A stretch of 38,603 bases of DNA from a bacterium (GTDB lineage: Bacteria > UBA9089 > JASEGY01), in assembly GCA_040753085.1 (NCBI GenBank), contig JBFMHI010000013.1, positions 1 to 38,603 on the forward strand, in the 5' to 3' direction. Positions 23,241-29,972 of this stretch are shown here, in pieces. Made by a program: the position numbers and the translations under genes. Position 1 is the stretch's first letter. Each line of letters starts with the position of its first letter. The notes beneath the pieces are model-generated. The model searched no databases. It saw only the letters and a list, made by a program, of their open reading frames with translations, and was not told the origin of the DNA.

Positions 23241-24617
23241 TTATTTACCGATACAGAAGTTGGCGAAGATACGATCCAGGATATCTTCGGTAACCGTTTC
23301 TCCTGAGATAAGCGCGACCTGGTCGGCAGCCTCCCTGAGGTCAAGGGCAATAAGTTCTGGCGATCCCCTGTCGGCCACTGTCCTGGAGGCTTCCTTCAAG
23401 CTCCTGGCCGCCGAGGCCAGGGCCTGTTGGTGGCGAAGATTACTGACCATCAGCCCCTCGCCGACCACTATTTCACCGCCCAGGACGGTCCGGGCCACAG
23501 CCTCCCTTAGATCATCCAGGCCGGTCCGGTGGATAGCCGAGATATGGGTTGATCTATGGTTAGGCAGTAATTTCTCTAACTCCTCAACCTCGATCAGGCG
23601 GGGGCAGTCACTTTTATTTAAAACGACGATTCCCTTTCGCCCTTTAACCTGGGAGATGATCTCTTTATCCTCGAGGGTAAGTCGAGTGGAGGCGTCCAGG
23701 ACAAGGAGGATTAGATCGGCCTGCTGGAGGGATCTTTTGGTTCTCCGCAGTCCCTCTTCTTCCACCATATCTCCGACGGGGCGCAATCCAGCGGTGTCAA
23801 TGATCCTTAAGGGGATACCCTTAAGATTTATTATCTCTTCAATGGTATCCCGGGTGGTACCAGGGATGGGGGTAACTATGGCCCGGTCTTCCCCCAGGAG
23901 GGCGTTTAGGAGGCTTGATTTTCCGACATTAGGCCGGCCGACAATAACCGTGGCCAATCCTTCTCGAATAATCCGGCCGCCTTTGGCTGTTTCCACCAGC
24001 TTAATCAACCGTTTTTGGGCCGTCATTATCCTTTCGGAAAGTTCTGATTCCTTCAGAAAGTCGAGGTCTTCCTCAGGAAAGTCTATGGAGGCCTCCACCT
24101 CAGCCAGGAGGCTGATTAATTCCTCCCTAATAGATGAGACTTCCCGGAAAAGATCGCCTTCCAGGTGGTGAAGGGCGATCTTGGCGCCGGCCTCGGTCTG
24201 GGCCCGAATAAGATCAATGACGGCCTCCGCCTGGCTCAGGTCTATGCGGCCATTTAAAAAGGCACGCCGGGTGAACTCCCCTGGTTCAGCCAAGCGTGCC
24301 CCCAATCTTAAGGTTAATTCCAGGATCGATCTTAAGGGAATAATCCCTCCATGTCCGTTGATTTCCACCACGTCTTCTCGGGTATAGGTTTGTGGCGCCC
24401 GCATCACCGTGAGAAGAACCTCATCCAGGCTTTTTTTGTTTAAGGGATCTATGATTCGGCCGTAGTGAATGGTGTGAGAGGGGAAACGAGAAACCCTTTC
24501 TGGGCCGTGGAATATCTCTTCGGCGATAGCAATGGCCTGGGGACCGCTTAAACGAACGATGCCGATGCCTCCCTCCCCTAAGGCCGTAGAGATAGCTACA
24601 ATGGTATCATCAAACAT
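23241..24617 (-). CDS. mnmE: tRNA modification GTPase MnmE
   Basis: 458 residues. MnmE is the GTPase and tetrahydrofolate-binding partner of MnmG in wobble uridine modification. The N-terminal domain begins DDTIVAISTALGEGGIGIVR. The G domain (about 220-370) has G1 GRPNVGKSSLLNALLG, G2/G3 TPIPGTTRDT and DTAGLR, and G4 NKSD. The C-terminus is the invariant FCIGK whose Cys is essential in the family. It starts in the last base of jag (TAATG), so translation is coupled. The order jag-mnmE-mnmG is the standard one, here split from mnmG by 430 bases of parS and mobile element. Confidence 0.96.
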   Translation of the reverse strand: MFDDTIVAISTALGEGGIGIVRLSGPQAIAIAEEIFHGPERVSRFPSHTIHYGRIIDPLNKKSLDEVLLTVMRAPQTYTREDVVEINGHGGIIPLRSILELTLRLGARLAEPGEFTRRAFLNGRIDLSQAEAVIDLIRAQTEAGAKIALHHLEGDLFREVSSIREELISLLAEVEASIDFPEEDLDFLKESELSERIMTAQKRLIKLVETAKGGRIIREGLATVIVGRPNVGKSSLLNALLGEDRAIVTPIPGTTRDTIEEIINLKGIPLRIIDTAGLRPVGDMVEEEGLRRTKRSLQQADLILLVLDASTRLTLEDKEIISQVKGRKGIVVLNKSDCPRLIEVEELEKLLPNHRSTHISAIHRTGLDDLREAVARTVLGGEIVVGEGLMVSNLRHQQALASAARSLKEASRTVADRGSPELIALDLREAADQVALISGETVTEDILDRIFANFCIGK

Positions 24618-25261
24618 TAGGCCGCTGATCCCTCTCTTTGGGGAGTGATGACAATCTTGCGGTATTTTCCTTCGCCCATACTCCGGGTGGTTACCTGGCC
24701 ATAATCCTGGATGGCCAGGTGGATAATGTGTCTTTCATGAGGATTCATTGGTTCCAGGGTAACTCCCCGCCCACTTTTGATCACCCGATCGGCTAAACGG
24801 TGAGCCAGATCAGTGAGGGTCCTTTCTCGGCGTTCCCGGTAACCCTCTACATCCAACATAATCCTGGCTCGAGGTCCTTCTTTCTTTTCTTTATTGATAA
24901 TAAGATTAACCAGATACTGAAGAGAGTTAAGGGTTTGGCCTCTTTTCCCAATTAAGACTCCACTTTTGTCTCCCTTGATATTCAGGACGATTTTTTCTCC
25001 CACTTCTTTTGTCTCCACCTTGGCTTCTATGCCCATCAGATCGAGGATGCGCTGAGTAACCTCTTGAGATAATTCTTCGCCATAGTCTTCTACACTCACC
25101 TTTACCTTGGCTTTTTTGGAGCCGACCAGCCCAAAGAGTCCTTTGCTTCCCTCGTCCAGGATTTCAATTCTGGCCTTATCCCTGGATATCTCCAATCTGG
25201 CCAGGGCCTTTTCCACGGCCTCCTCCGGTGTATTTCCTTCTTGTTCTAAAACCCGTTTCAT
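24617..25261 (-). CDS. jag: RNA-binding protein KhpB (Jag)
   Basis: 214 residues in three parts: a Jag_N domain (about 1-50, RVLEQEGNTPEEAVEKALA and GLFGLVGSKKAKVKV), a KH domain with the GxxG loop in LIGKRGQTLNSLQYLVN (about residues 102-118), and a C-terminal R3H domain ending YRKIVITPQREG. It binds RNA with KhpA and affects cell-wall growth in firmicutes; the exact role in diderms is unclear. A GGGAGGTGA site precedes the start. It lies between yidC and mnmE as in most bacteria. Confidence 0.93.
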   Translation of the reverse strand: MKRVLEQEGNTPEEAVEKALARLEISRDKARIEILDEGSKGLFGLVGSKKAKVKVSVEDYGEELSQEVTQRILDLMGIEAKVETKEVGEKIVLNIKGDKSGVLIGKRGQTLNSLQYLVNLIINKEKKEGPRARIMLDVEGYRERRERTLTDLAHRLADRVIKSGRGVTLEPMNPHERHIIHLAIQDYGQVTTRSMGEGKYRKIVITPQREGSAA

Positions 25262-25329
25262 AGCTATTTCACCTCCCTTTTCAATCTTGGATGGCGGATT
25301 TTCTACCAGCCGAAATCCGCCCTTGTGTC

Positions 25330-26952
25330 TTAGTTCTTACCCACACTTCGGTTGATCAAATACTGTTGCCCAATAGTAAGGATGTTTTGAACCAGCCAAT
25401 AGAGAACCAGTCCCGAGGGAAAAGAGAGAAACATAAAGGTGAAGATAATCGGCATAAACATCATCATCCGGGCCTGAGTCGGATCGCCGGCCGGGGTCAT
25501 TCGCTGCTGAATGAGCATAGAGATGCCCATCAGGATAGGGAGGACATAGTAAGGATCCTTGGCCGATAGATCCCTTACCCAGAGAATAAATTCTGCCCCC
25601 CGAAGTTCTATGGCCTTGGAGAGGGTGGAATATAGGGCAATAAAGATGGGCATCTGAAGCAAGAGGGGTAGACAACCTCCGATGGGGTTGACCTTGTGCC
25701 TCTTGTAAAGGGCCATCATCTCTATATTTAACGCCTCTCTATTCTTTTTGTGCTTCTCTTTTAATTGGTTTAATTGGGGCTGGAGTTCCTGCATGGCCTT
25801 CATCGACTTAAAGCTTCGCTGGTTTAAGGGATACAGGATAATTTTTATGGCTACGGTGAGAAGAATAATCGCTATGCCATAATTGCCACTGATCTGATGG
25901 AAGAAATTTAATATCTTCAACATTAAAAGGGCCAACGACCACAGATCAAGCAGCTCTCCGGTGCCTTCGGCCAGCGAGATCAGGCGGTCATGTTCCCTTG
26001 GTCCCCCATAGATCCTGAATTTAAAAGATTGCTTCCCCTGGGGGGGGATGAGTATGGGGGGGATAGTGGTCATCATGCTGAAATTCCCCTCCCGGTCAAG
26101 CTTGAAGGTGGCTTCAGCCCCTGGCCCCGGAGACTCGGGTATAATAACCGTCAAAAAATATCGGCTTCCCTGGGTAATCCAACTCACCGGAACCTTGATA
26201 TCCTTTACCTCATCTTGGTGGGGCATGGGTTCCAATAGGCCGATCGCCGTTAAAATCCCTTCTAAGAAACCTCCTCCGCCATAATCAACCTTGACCATTT
26301 TCCCCCCAGAATAATAGGCCTGGTTGAGTCCTCCCCAACTATGTCCTTCTTTCTCCCGGGTCGGAATATAGACTCTGCCTCCCTCTAAACTGAGTCCAGC
26401 TATCTTTACTTCTTTAAGAGAACGGTTAGTGGCTTCCAATTCTAAATCAACTACGTAAGTGCCGGGTTTAAAGGAAAGCCTCTTGGAAAATCTCACGCCT
26501 GGAAACTCATCCAGTTGATAGATGAACTCCCTCACTTGGTGGTCATGGAGATAGAATTCATTTGGAATGAGTTCTCTGCCACCCAGTCTTACCCCTAAAG
26601 GGAAATCCTCCTCCGGATAAGGAGGGACAAGATCAACTAATTTATCGCCCTCTTCTTGGTATTGATTAGGTTGCCAACTCTTCACTTCGCCTCTGGGGGT
26701 TAGTTCGATAGAGAGCAGGTCAGTCTGGATAAATCTAGCCTTTTCCGGTATCTCAATCTCCTTTTCTAAGACCTTCGAAGTGGGTGGAGCCGGTGGAGTC
26801 GGGGAAGCAGCCGGTGTGGGGGCCATCTCTTCAGAGGTGGCTTCCACGCCTGTTTTTCCTGTTTCTTGTTGGGGTGGTGGAGAAAAATAGTAGTTGAAAA
26901 AAAAGAGAATCACGGCTGAAATAAATATAGCTAAAATTAGTCTCTTTTCCAT
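25330..26952 (-). CDS. yidC: Membrane protein insertase YidC
   Basis: 540 residues from the ATG at 26952 (MEKRLILAIFISAVILFFFN), with AAGGA ten bases upstream. YidC inserts proteins into the inner membrane, with or without SecYEG. After the first transmembrane helix come a Pro-rich linker and a periplasmic P1 domain (about 70-320), which is the Gram-negative form. The conserved five-helix core (about 340-535) contains YGIAIILLTVAIKIILYPLN, NPIGGCLPLLLQMPIFIALY and FPSGLVLYWLVQNILTIGQQ. An upstream open frame to 27258 adds about 100 residues, but these are encoded by a heptamer repeat and are not homologous to YidC. Confidence 0.96.
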   Translation of the reverse strand: MEKRLILAIFISAVILFFFNYYFSPPPQQETGKTGVEATSEEMAPTPAASPTPPAPPTSKVLEKEIEIPEKARFIQTDLLSIELTPRGEVKSWQPNQYQEEGDKLVDLVPPYPEEDFPLGVRLGGRELIPNEFYLHDHQVREFIYQLDEFPGVRFSKRLSFKPGTYVVDLELEATNRSLKEVKIAGLSLEGGRVYIPTREKEGHSWGGLNQAYYSGGKMVKVDYGGGGFLEGILTAIGLLEPMPHQDEVKDIKVPVSWITQGSRYFLTVIIPESPGPGAEATFKLDREGNFSMMTTIPPILIPPQGKQSFKFRIYGGPREHDRLISLAEGTGELLDLWSLALLMLKILNFFHQISGNYGIAIILLTVAIKIILYPLNQRSFKSMKAMQELQPQLNQLKEKHKKNREALNIEMMALYKRHKVNPIGGCLPLLLQMPIFIALYSTLSKAIELRGAEFILWVRDLSAKDPYYVLPILMGISMLIQQRMTPAGDPTQARMMMFMPIIFTFMFLSFPSGLVLYWLVQNILTIGQQYLINRSVGKN

Positions 26953-27023
26953 AGTTTTGTTCCTTCTTGTCCTGGGCGTGGCGACCTGGGCCAACCCATA
27001 AGGCGGCATGACCGTAACCAAAC

Positions 27024-27280
27024 CATCCTCGATGCTCGATGCTCGATCCTCGATGCTCGATACTCGAGGCTGGATACGGGATCCTTTACCAGCATCCAGT
27101 ATCCAGCATATCCAGCCTCGGGCATCGAACCTCCAGCATCGGGCATCGAGGATCGAACCTCCAGCATCGGGCATCGAGGATCGAGCATCGGGCATCGAAC
27201 CTCCAGCATCGAGCATCGAGGATCGAGCATCGGGCATCGAACCTCCAGCCTCGGGCATCCAGCATCGAGCATCGAGCCTC
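27024..27280. repeat. Heptamer tandem-repeat array between yidC and yidD
   Basis: The right part (about 27108-27280) is built of seven-base units close to GRGCATC (GGGCATC, GAGCATC, GAGGATC, CAGCATC, GAACCTC). The higher-order motif GAACCTCCAGCATC recurs at 27127, 27155, 27197 and 27239, spaced 28, 42 and 42 bases, all multiples of 14. The left part (27024-27076) has the same heptamers in inverted orientation (CTCGATG). The two arms could fold into a large cruciform. The array ends right at the yidD stop codon. It is open in several frames because units of seven carry no stop. Confidence 0.85.
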
Positions 27281-27281
27281 T

Positions 27282-27491
27282 TTAAGCTGGATCATACCCG
27301 CTGGACCCAAGAGGATGGCATCTGGCCAACCGTTTTAATGTTTGCCAGGCTCCCTTGATTAAACCGTATTTTTGGATAGACTGGTAGGCGTAGGTAGAAC
27401 ACGTGGGGATAAACCTACAGTTAGCTAAAAAGAGAGGTGAGATACATACCTGATATATCATGATCAACTTAAGGATTATAACCTTGATCAT
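27282..27491 (-). CDS. yidD: Membrane protein insertion efficiency factor YidD
   Basis: 69 residues, normal length. The family signature CRFIPTCSTYAYQSIQKYG, with its Cys and Tyr residues, and HPLGSSGYDPA at the end are present. An N-terminal amphipathic helix (MIKVIILKLIMIYQVCISPL) should hold it on the inner face of the membrane, where YidD assists YidC-dependent insertion. Its start overlaps the end of rnpA by 23 bases in another frame, as in most bacteria. Confidence 0.93.
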   Translation of the reverse strand: MIKVIILKLIMIYQVCISPLFLANCRFIPTCSTYAYQSIQKYGLIKGAWQTLKRLARCHPLGSSGYDPA

Positions 27492-27840
27492 TTCCCATCA
27501 TTACCTTGGCTCGTTGGCATAAGGCCAAAAAATATCTTTGGGTACCTTCAAAATCCAGTTCAATAATCCCTGGTCTGGCGATAACTACCAGTTCGAGGCC
27601 AGATTTAAATTTATATTTATTGGTTCGGTATATCTCACGCAGCCTACGCCTTACCTTGTTTCTGACTACGGCCTTGCCTATTTTTTTACTCACCACAAAA
27701 CCTATCCTTCTTCCCTCTCCCTTCCTCAAGACATAGATAATCAGGAATTGATTGGCAAAGGATCTCCCTTTAGTAAAAACACATTTAAAGTCAGCCGAAG
27801 TCTGGAACCTTTCTTCTTTTCTGAACCTAAAGGATCTCAT
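27469..27840 (-). CDS. rnpA: Ribonuclease P protein component
   Basis: 123 residues. RnpA is the basic protein subunit that helps the RNase P RNA cleave tRNA 5' leaders. The substrate-binding region FKCVFTKGRSFANQFLIIYV and the signature RNKVRRRLREIYR are present, with GFVVSKKIGKAVVRNK before it. The start codon ATG touches the rpmH stop codon (TGAATG), so translation of the two is coupled. The RNase P RNA gene is not in the window. Confidence 0.95.
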   Translation of the reverse strand: MRSFRFRKEERFQTSADFKCVFTKGRSFANQFLIIYVLRKGEGRRIGFVVSKKIGKAVVRNKVRRRLREIYRTNKYKFKSGLELVVIARPGIIELDFEGTQRYFLALCQRAKVMMGNDQGYNP

Positions 27841-27975
27841 TCAGACAGCCAGCCTTTTTCTACCTTTGGCCCGACGCCGGGCAATAACCTTCCTTCCGGC
27901 TTTGGTACTCATTCTATACCTGAAACCATGGGTTTTAGCCCGCTTTCTATTGTTAGGTTGGAATGTCCGTTTCAA
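27841..27975 (-). CDS. rpmH: 50S ribosomal protein L34
   Basis: 44 residues on the minus strand: (M)[20 protein letters not shown], then [20 protein letters not shown] and LAV, a canonical L34. The start codon is TTG (27975-27973) with a GGAGG ten bases upstream. An internal ATG at MSTKAG would remove the conserved first half, so TTG is the true start. It heads the rpmH-rnpA-yidD-yidC-jag-mnmE operon, behind a strong promoter. In many genomes dnaA lies just upstream; here qmoC does. Confidence 0.97.
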   Translation of the reverse strand: MKRTFQPNNRKRAKTHGFRYRMSTKAGRKVIARRRAKGRKRLAV

Positions 27976-28063
27976 GTTATCTTAACCTCCTTAATCAAGA
28001 AAGCCGCCTCTCAGCTTAAAGGCGGATTAGCCAAATTCAATGAAAGACTAAATACCAGTAGAT

Positions 28064-28092
28064 AGTATACCCTAATCTGATTTTAATGTCAA
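28064..28092 (-). promoter_or_regulatory. Promoter of the rpmH operon
   Basis: On the minus strand TTGACA (28092-28087), a 17-base spacer and TATACT (28069-28064) lie about 90 bases before the rpmH start. This is a near-consensus sigma-70 promoter. Confidence 0.75.
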
Positions 28093-28137
28093 GTGTTATT
28101 TACTCAGGTCACCGATAAAGAAGGCGAGGAACATATA

Positions 28138-28160
28138 CCAGGCCGAATTCTCTGGCCTGG
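28138..28160. terminator. Hairpin after qmoC
   Basis: CCAGGCC and GGCCTGG form a 7-bp stem with a 9-base loop between the qmoC stop and the rpmH promoter. There is no T-run on the minus strand, so it would be a weak intrinsic terminator. Confidence 0.4.
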
Positions 28161-28197
28161 CGCCCTAATGGTTAATTGTCTATGATCGTATCCCCCA

Positions 28198-29304
28198 TTA
28201 CTCTTCTCGTTGTGTAGCTTTCGAATAGACCATAGCCGTGGTTCGGTAAAGCATGTGGGCCAGCTTGGAATAAGGGGCGTAAAAGAAGAGGAAGAATACG
28301 GAGACTAAGTGGATGAAATAGATGGGGTAGGCTAAGATGGCCAGGCCGGCCAGCCGCGTTAGTTCAGCTAAGATTCCTGAAACGGCCACCACACTCACCA
28401 CGCCGATGAATAACCAGTCAAAATAAGTCCCAGGCCCGGCCTTATCCTTGTTATTAAGCCTGTTGACCATGACCAGAACAATGCCCATAATAAGTGTGAG
28501 GGCGCTTATATTGCCGATTATTTTCAAGGGACTTATTAGGGAATAAGGTGAGGGTTTCCCTAATATGTACAAATAGAAGAGAGCTAAGGCGGTGGTAATG
28601 GCCAGACCTATGAAAGAGTAGAATACTAAGAGGTGGGCCGTGGACCTGGATTGGTTCACCTCACATTTCTTAAATCTGCGGTGGGTTAGTATTTCAGTTA
28701 CGGCTGAAATAAGACTGGCGAAAAGACTTGTCGGGGGATTTGGTTGTTTAGAATTAGCTATCATATCTCTCCAGAACCTTGAAATTCCGATCAGGAAGGC
28801 CAGGGCAGCAAAGGCCGCGGTAGGCATAAAAATAGCATCAATGTACTTAACCTGGACAAGGTTGGAGAAGACTATCTCCCCTTCAACTAAATTCATATTC
28901 CCAGGCAGGGAGAGGACAGCCAGAAAGAGGATGACCGGCCCGACGATAAGAAGCGGCAGATATTTTATTTGGCCTACGGCCTTTCCCAGAAATCCAGGAA
29001 AGGCGTAGTGGGCGATAGCTGATTTTCTTATGGCCCCGATGATCTCGCCTGGCTTGGCCCCTCGGGGACAGTAGGCCGTGCAATCGCTGCACTGATGGCA
29101 AAGCCATATATCCGGATCGCTTACCAGCTTATCTTTCATTCCCCACTGGGCCCGGATCATTTCTTTCCGGGGAAAAGGGCTGTCATCAGGAGCTAAATTA
29201 CATACTACCGAACACGTGGCGCATTGGTAGCATTTTTTTAAGGACTCCCCTCCAGAATTAATTACCTCTTTAATGAAACCTAAATCCGGTTTTACATCTA
29301 TCAT
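28198..29304 (-). CDS. qmoC: Quinone-interacting membrane-bound oxidoreductase subunit C
   Basis: 368 residues. The N-terminal part (about 1-90) is HdrC-like with two [4Fe-4S] motifs, CYQCATCSVVCNLAP and CHQCSDCTAYCPRGAKPGE. The rest holds about six membrane helices and is similar to the cytochrome b (NarI/HdrE) domain. QmoC takes electrons from menaquinol and hands them to QmoA/B, which are believed to feed APS reductase. A GGAGG site precedes the start. It is split from qmoB by a 620-base, two-gene module (29353-29950), whereas qmoA-qmoB-qmoC are normally contiguous. Confidence 0.94.
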   Translation of the reverse strand: MIDVKPDLGFIKEVINSGGESLKKCYQCATCSVVCNLAPDDSPFPRKEMIRAQWGMKDKLVSDPDIWLCHQCSDCTAYCPRGAKPGEIIGAIRKSAIAHYAFPGFLGKAVGQIKYLPLLIVGPVILFLAVLSLPGNMNLVEGEIVFSNLVQVKYIDAIFMPTAAFAALAFLIGISRFWRDMIANSKQPNPPTSLFASLISAVTEILTHRRFKKCEVNQSRSTAHLLVFYSFIGLAITTALALFYLYILGKPSPYSLISPLKIIGNISALTLIMGIVLVMVNRLNNKDKAGPGTYFDWLFIGVVSVVAVSGILAELTRLAGLAILAYPIYFIHLVSVFFLFFYAPYSKLAHMLYRTTAMVYSKATQREE

Positions 29305-29352
29305 CTCTTTATACCTCCTGAGTATTTATTTCCTGCTTCTGCCTTCCAACAT

Positions 29353-29802
29353 CTATGGAAGATACTCCAGGTCGTTTAAGTCCTTATGTCTGCCACAGGC
29401 TTTCTTGTTCACCTTGAGATATGGTAAGCTAATGAAATTAACTTCCACCCCATCCACTACGTCAACTGTCCGTTCCGCATAGCATGTCTCAAATGTCACC
29501 CCTGAAATGGTGGTCAGGAGTTCTATTCTCACGGGAGGCACACCCATTCGGATGATTTTTTCGTCTTGCAAAAACAAGTCGGTGGTTAACTCCGGGACAT
29601 CAAATCCAAATTTCTTTAATACGGCCGTTATCTTTTCCGCATTTTGCGGATGGATGGCCACCCAGATATCTATGTCAGCCGTAGCCCGGGGGTAACCATA
29701 ATAACCGACCGCATACCCTCCAATAACTAAGTACTTAACTTGATGTAAATTGAGCAACTTCAAAAACTCTTTGAAATCGGGTGGAAGATGGGTCGTAGCC
29801 AT
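29353..29802 (-). CDS. MNT-type nucleotidyltransferase-fold protein
   Basis: 149 residues. The N-terminal half has the polymerase-beta-type minimal nucleotidyltransferase pattern: YLVIGGYAVGYYGYPRATAD then DIDIWVAI, where the GG, and D-x-D of ATADIDIW, are the nucleotide and metal sites. The remainder (RIELLTTISGVTFETCYAERT and VEVNFISLPYLKVNKKACGR) is typical of AbiEii/DUF6036-like relatives, and an end KDLNDLEYLP closes it. Its ATG lies within the 3' end of the small gene at 29735-29950, overlapping by 68 bases. Related proteins act as toxin or antitoxin components; which role applies here cannot be told. Confidence 0.8.
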   Translation of the reverse strand: MATTHLPPDFKEFLKLLNLHQVKYLVIGGYAVGYYGYPRATADIDIWVAIHPQNAEKITAVLKKFGFDVPELTTDLFLQDEKIIRMGVPPVRIELLTTISGVTFETCYAERTVDVVDGVEVNFISLPYLKVNKKACGRHKDLNDLEYLP

Positions 29803-29950
29803 AGATAATTTGTCGCATCAGTTCCAAGGCCTGCAAACGCTTCTGAGGGGTTTTAGAAAGCCAATAGGCCTTTTCGTCTGATTCATCCCAAAGTGAAGCC
29901 ACGGAAAAGGCTGTTTTATCCATTCTGTCGAGGGAATTTATGGTCTTCAT
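29735..29950 (-). CDS. Small partner protein of the nucleotidyltransferase
   Basis: 71 residues: MDKTAFSVASLWDESDEKAY followed by WLSKTPQKRLQALELMRQII and YGYDPSSTRFQRVFEVAQF. I recall this as a recurring short family ('DExxYWLxKTPxERLxALExMRxxxYGYDP') that regularly precedes a nucleotidyltransferase-like gene. The two together look like a mobile two-gene module of toxin-antitoxin type; this is inference from arrangement. The first ATG (29950) has a weak AAGGGG site; a second ATG nine codons later is possible. It lies 22 bases after qmoB and so is transcribed with the qmo genes. Confidence 0.75.
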   Translation of the reverse strand: MKTINSLDRMDKTAFSVASLWDESDEKAYWLSKTPQKRLQALELMRQIIYGYDPSSTRFQRVFEVAQFTSS

Positions 29951-29972
29951 AAGGCAAAAACCCCTTCTGTGC

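Noticed and set aside
26953-27258. N-terminal extension of YidC by about 100 residues
   Set aside because: It is encoded by the heptamer array and lacks similarity to YidC; the ATG at 26952 has a ribosome site and starts the known first membrane helix.
27108-27280. CRISPR array
   Set aside because: The repeats are contiguous seven-base units without unique spacers, and no cas genes are near.
27506-28065. Plus-strand open frames across rnpA and rpmH
   Set aside because: They are antisense shadows of two certain genes.
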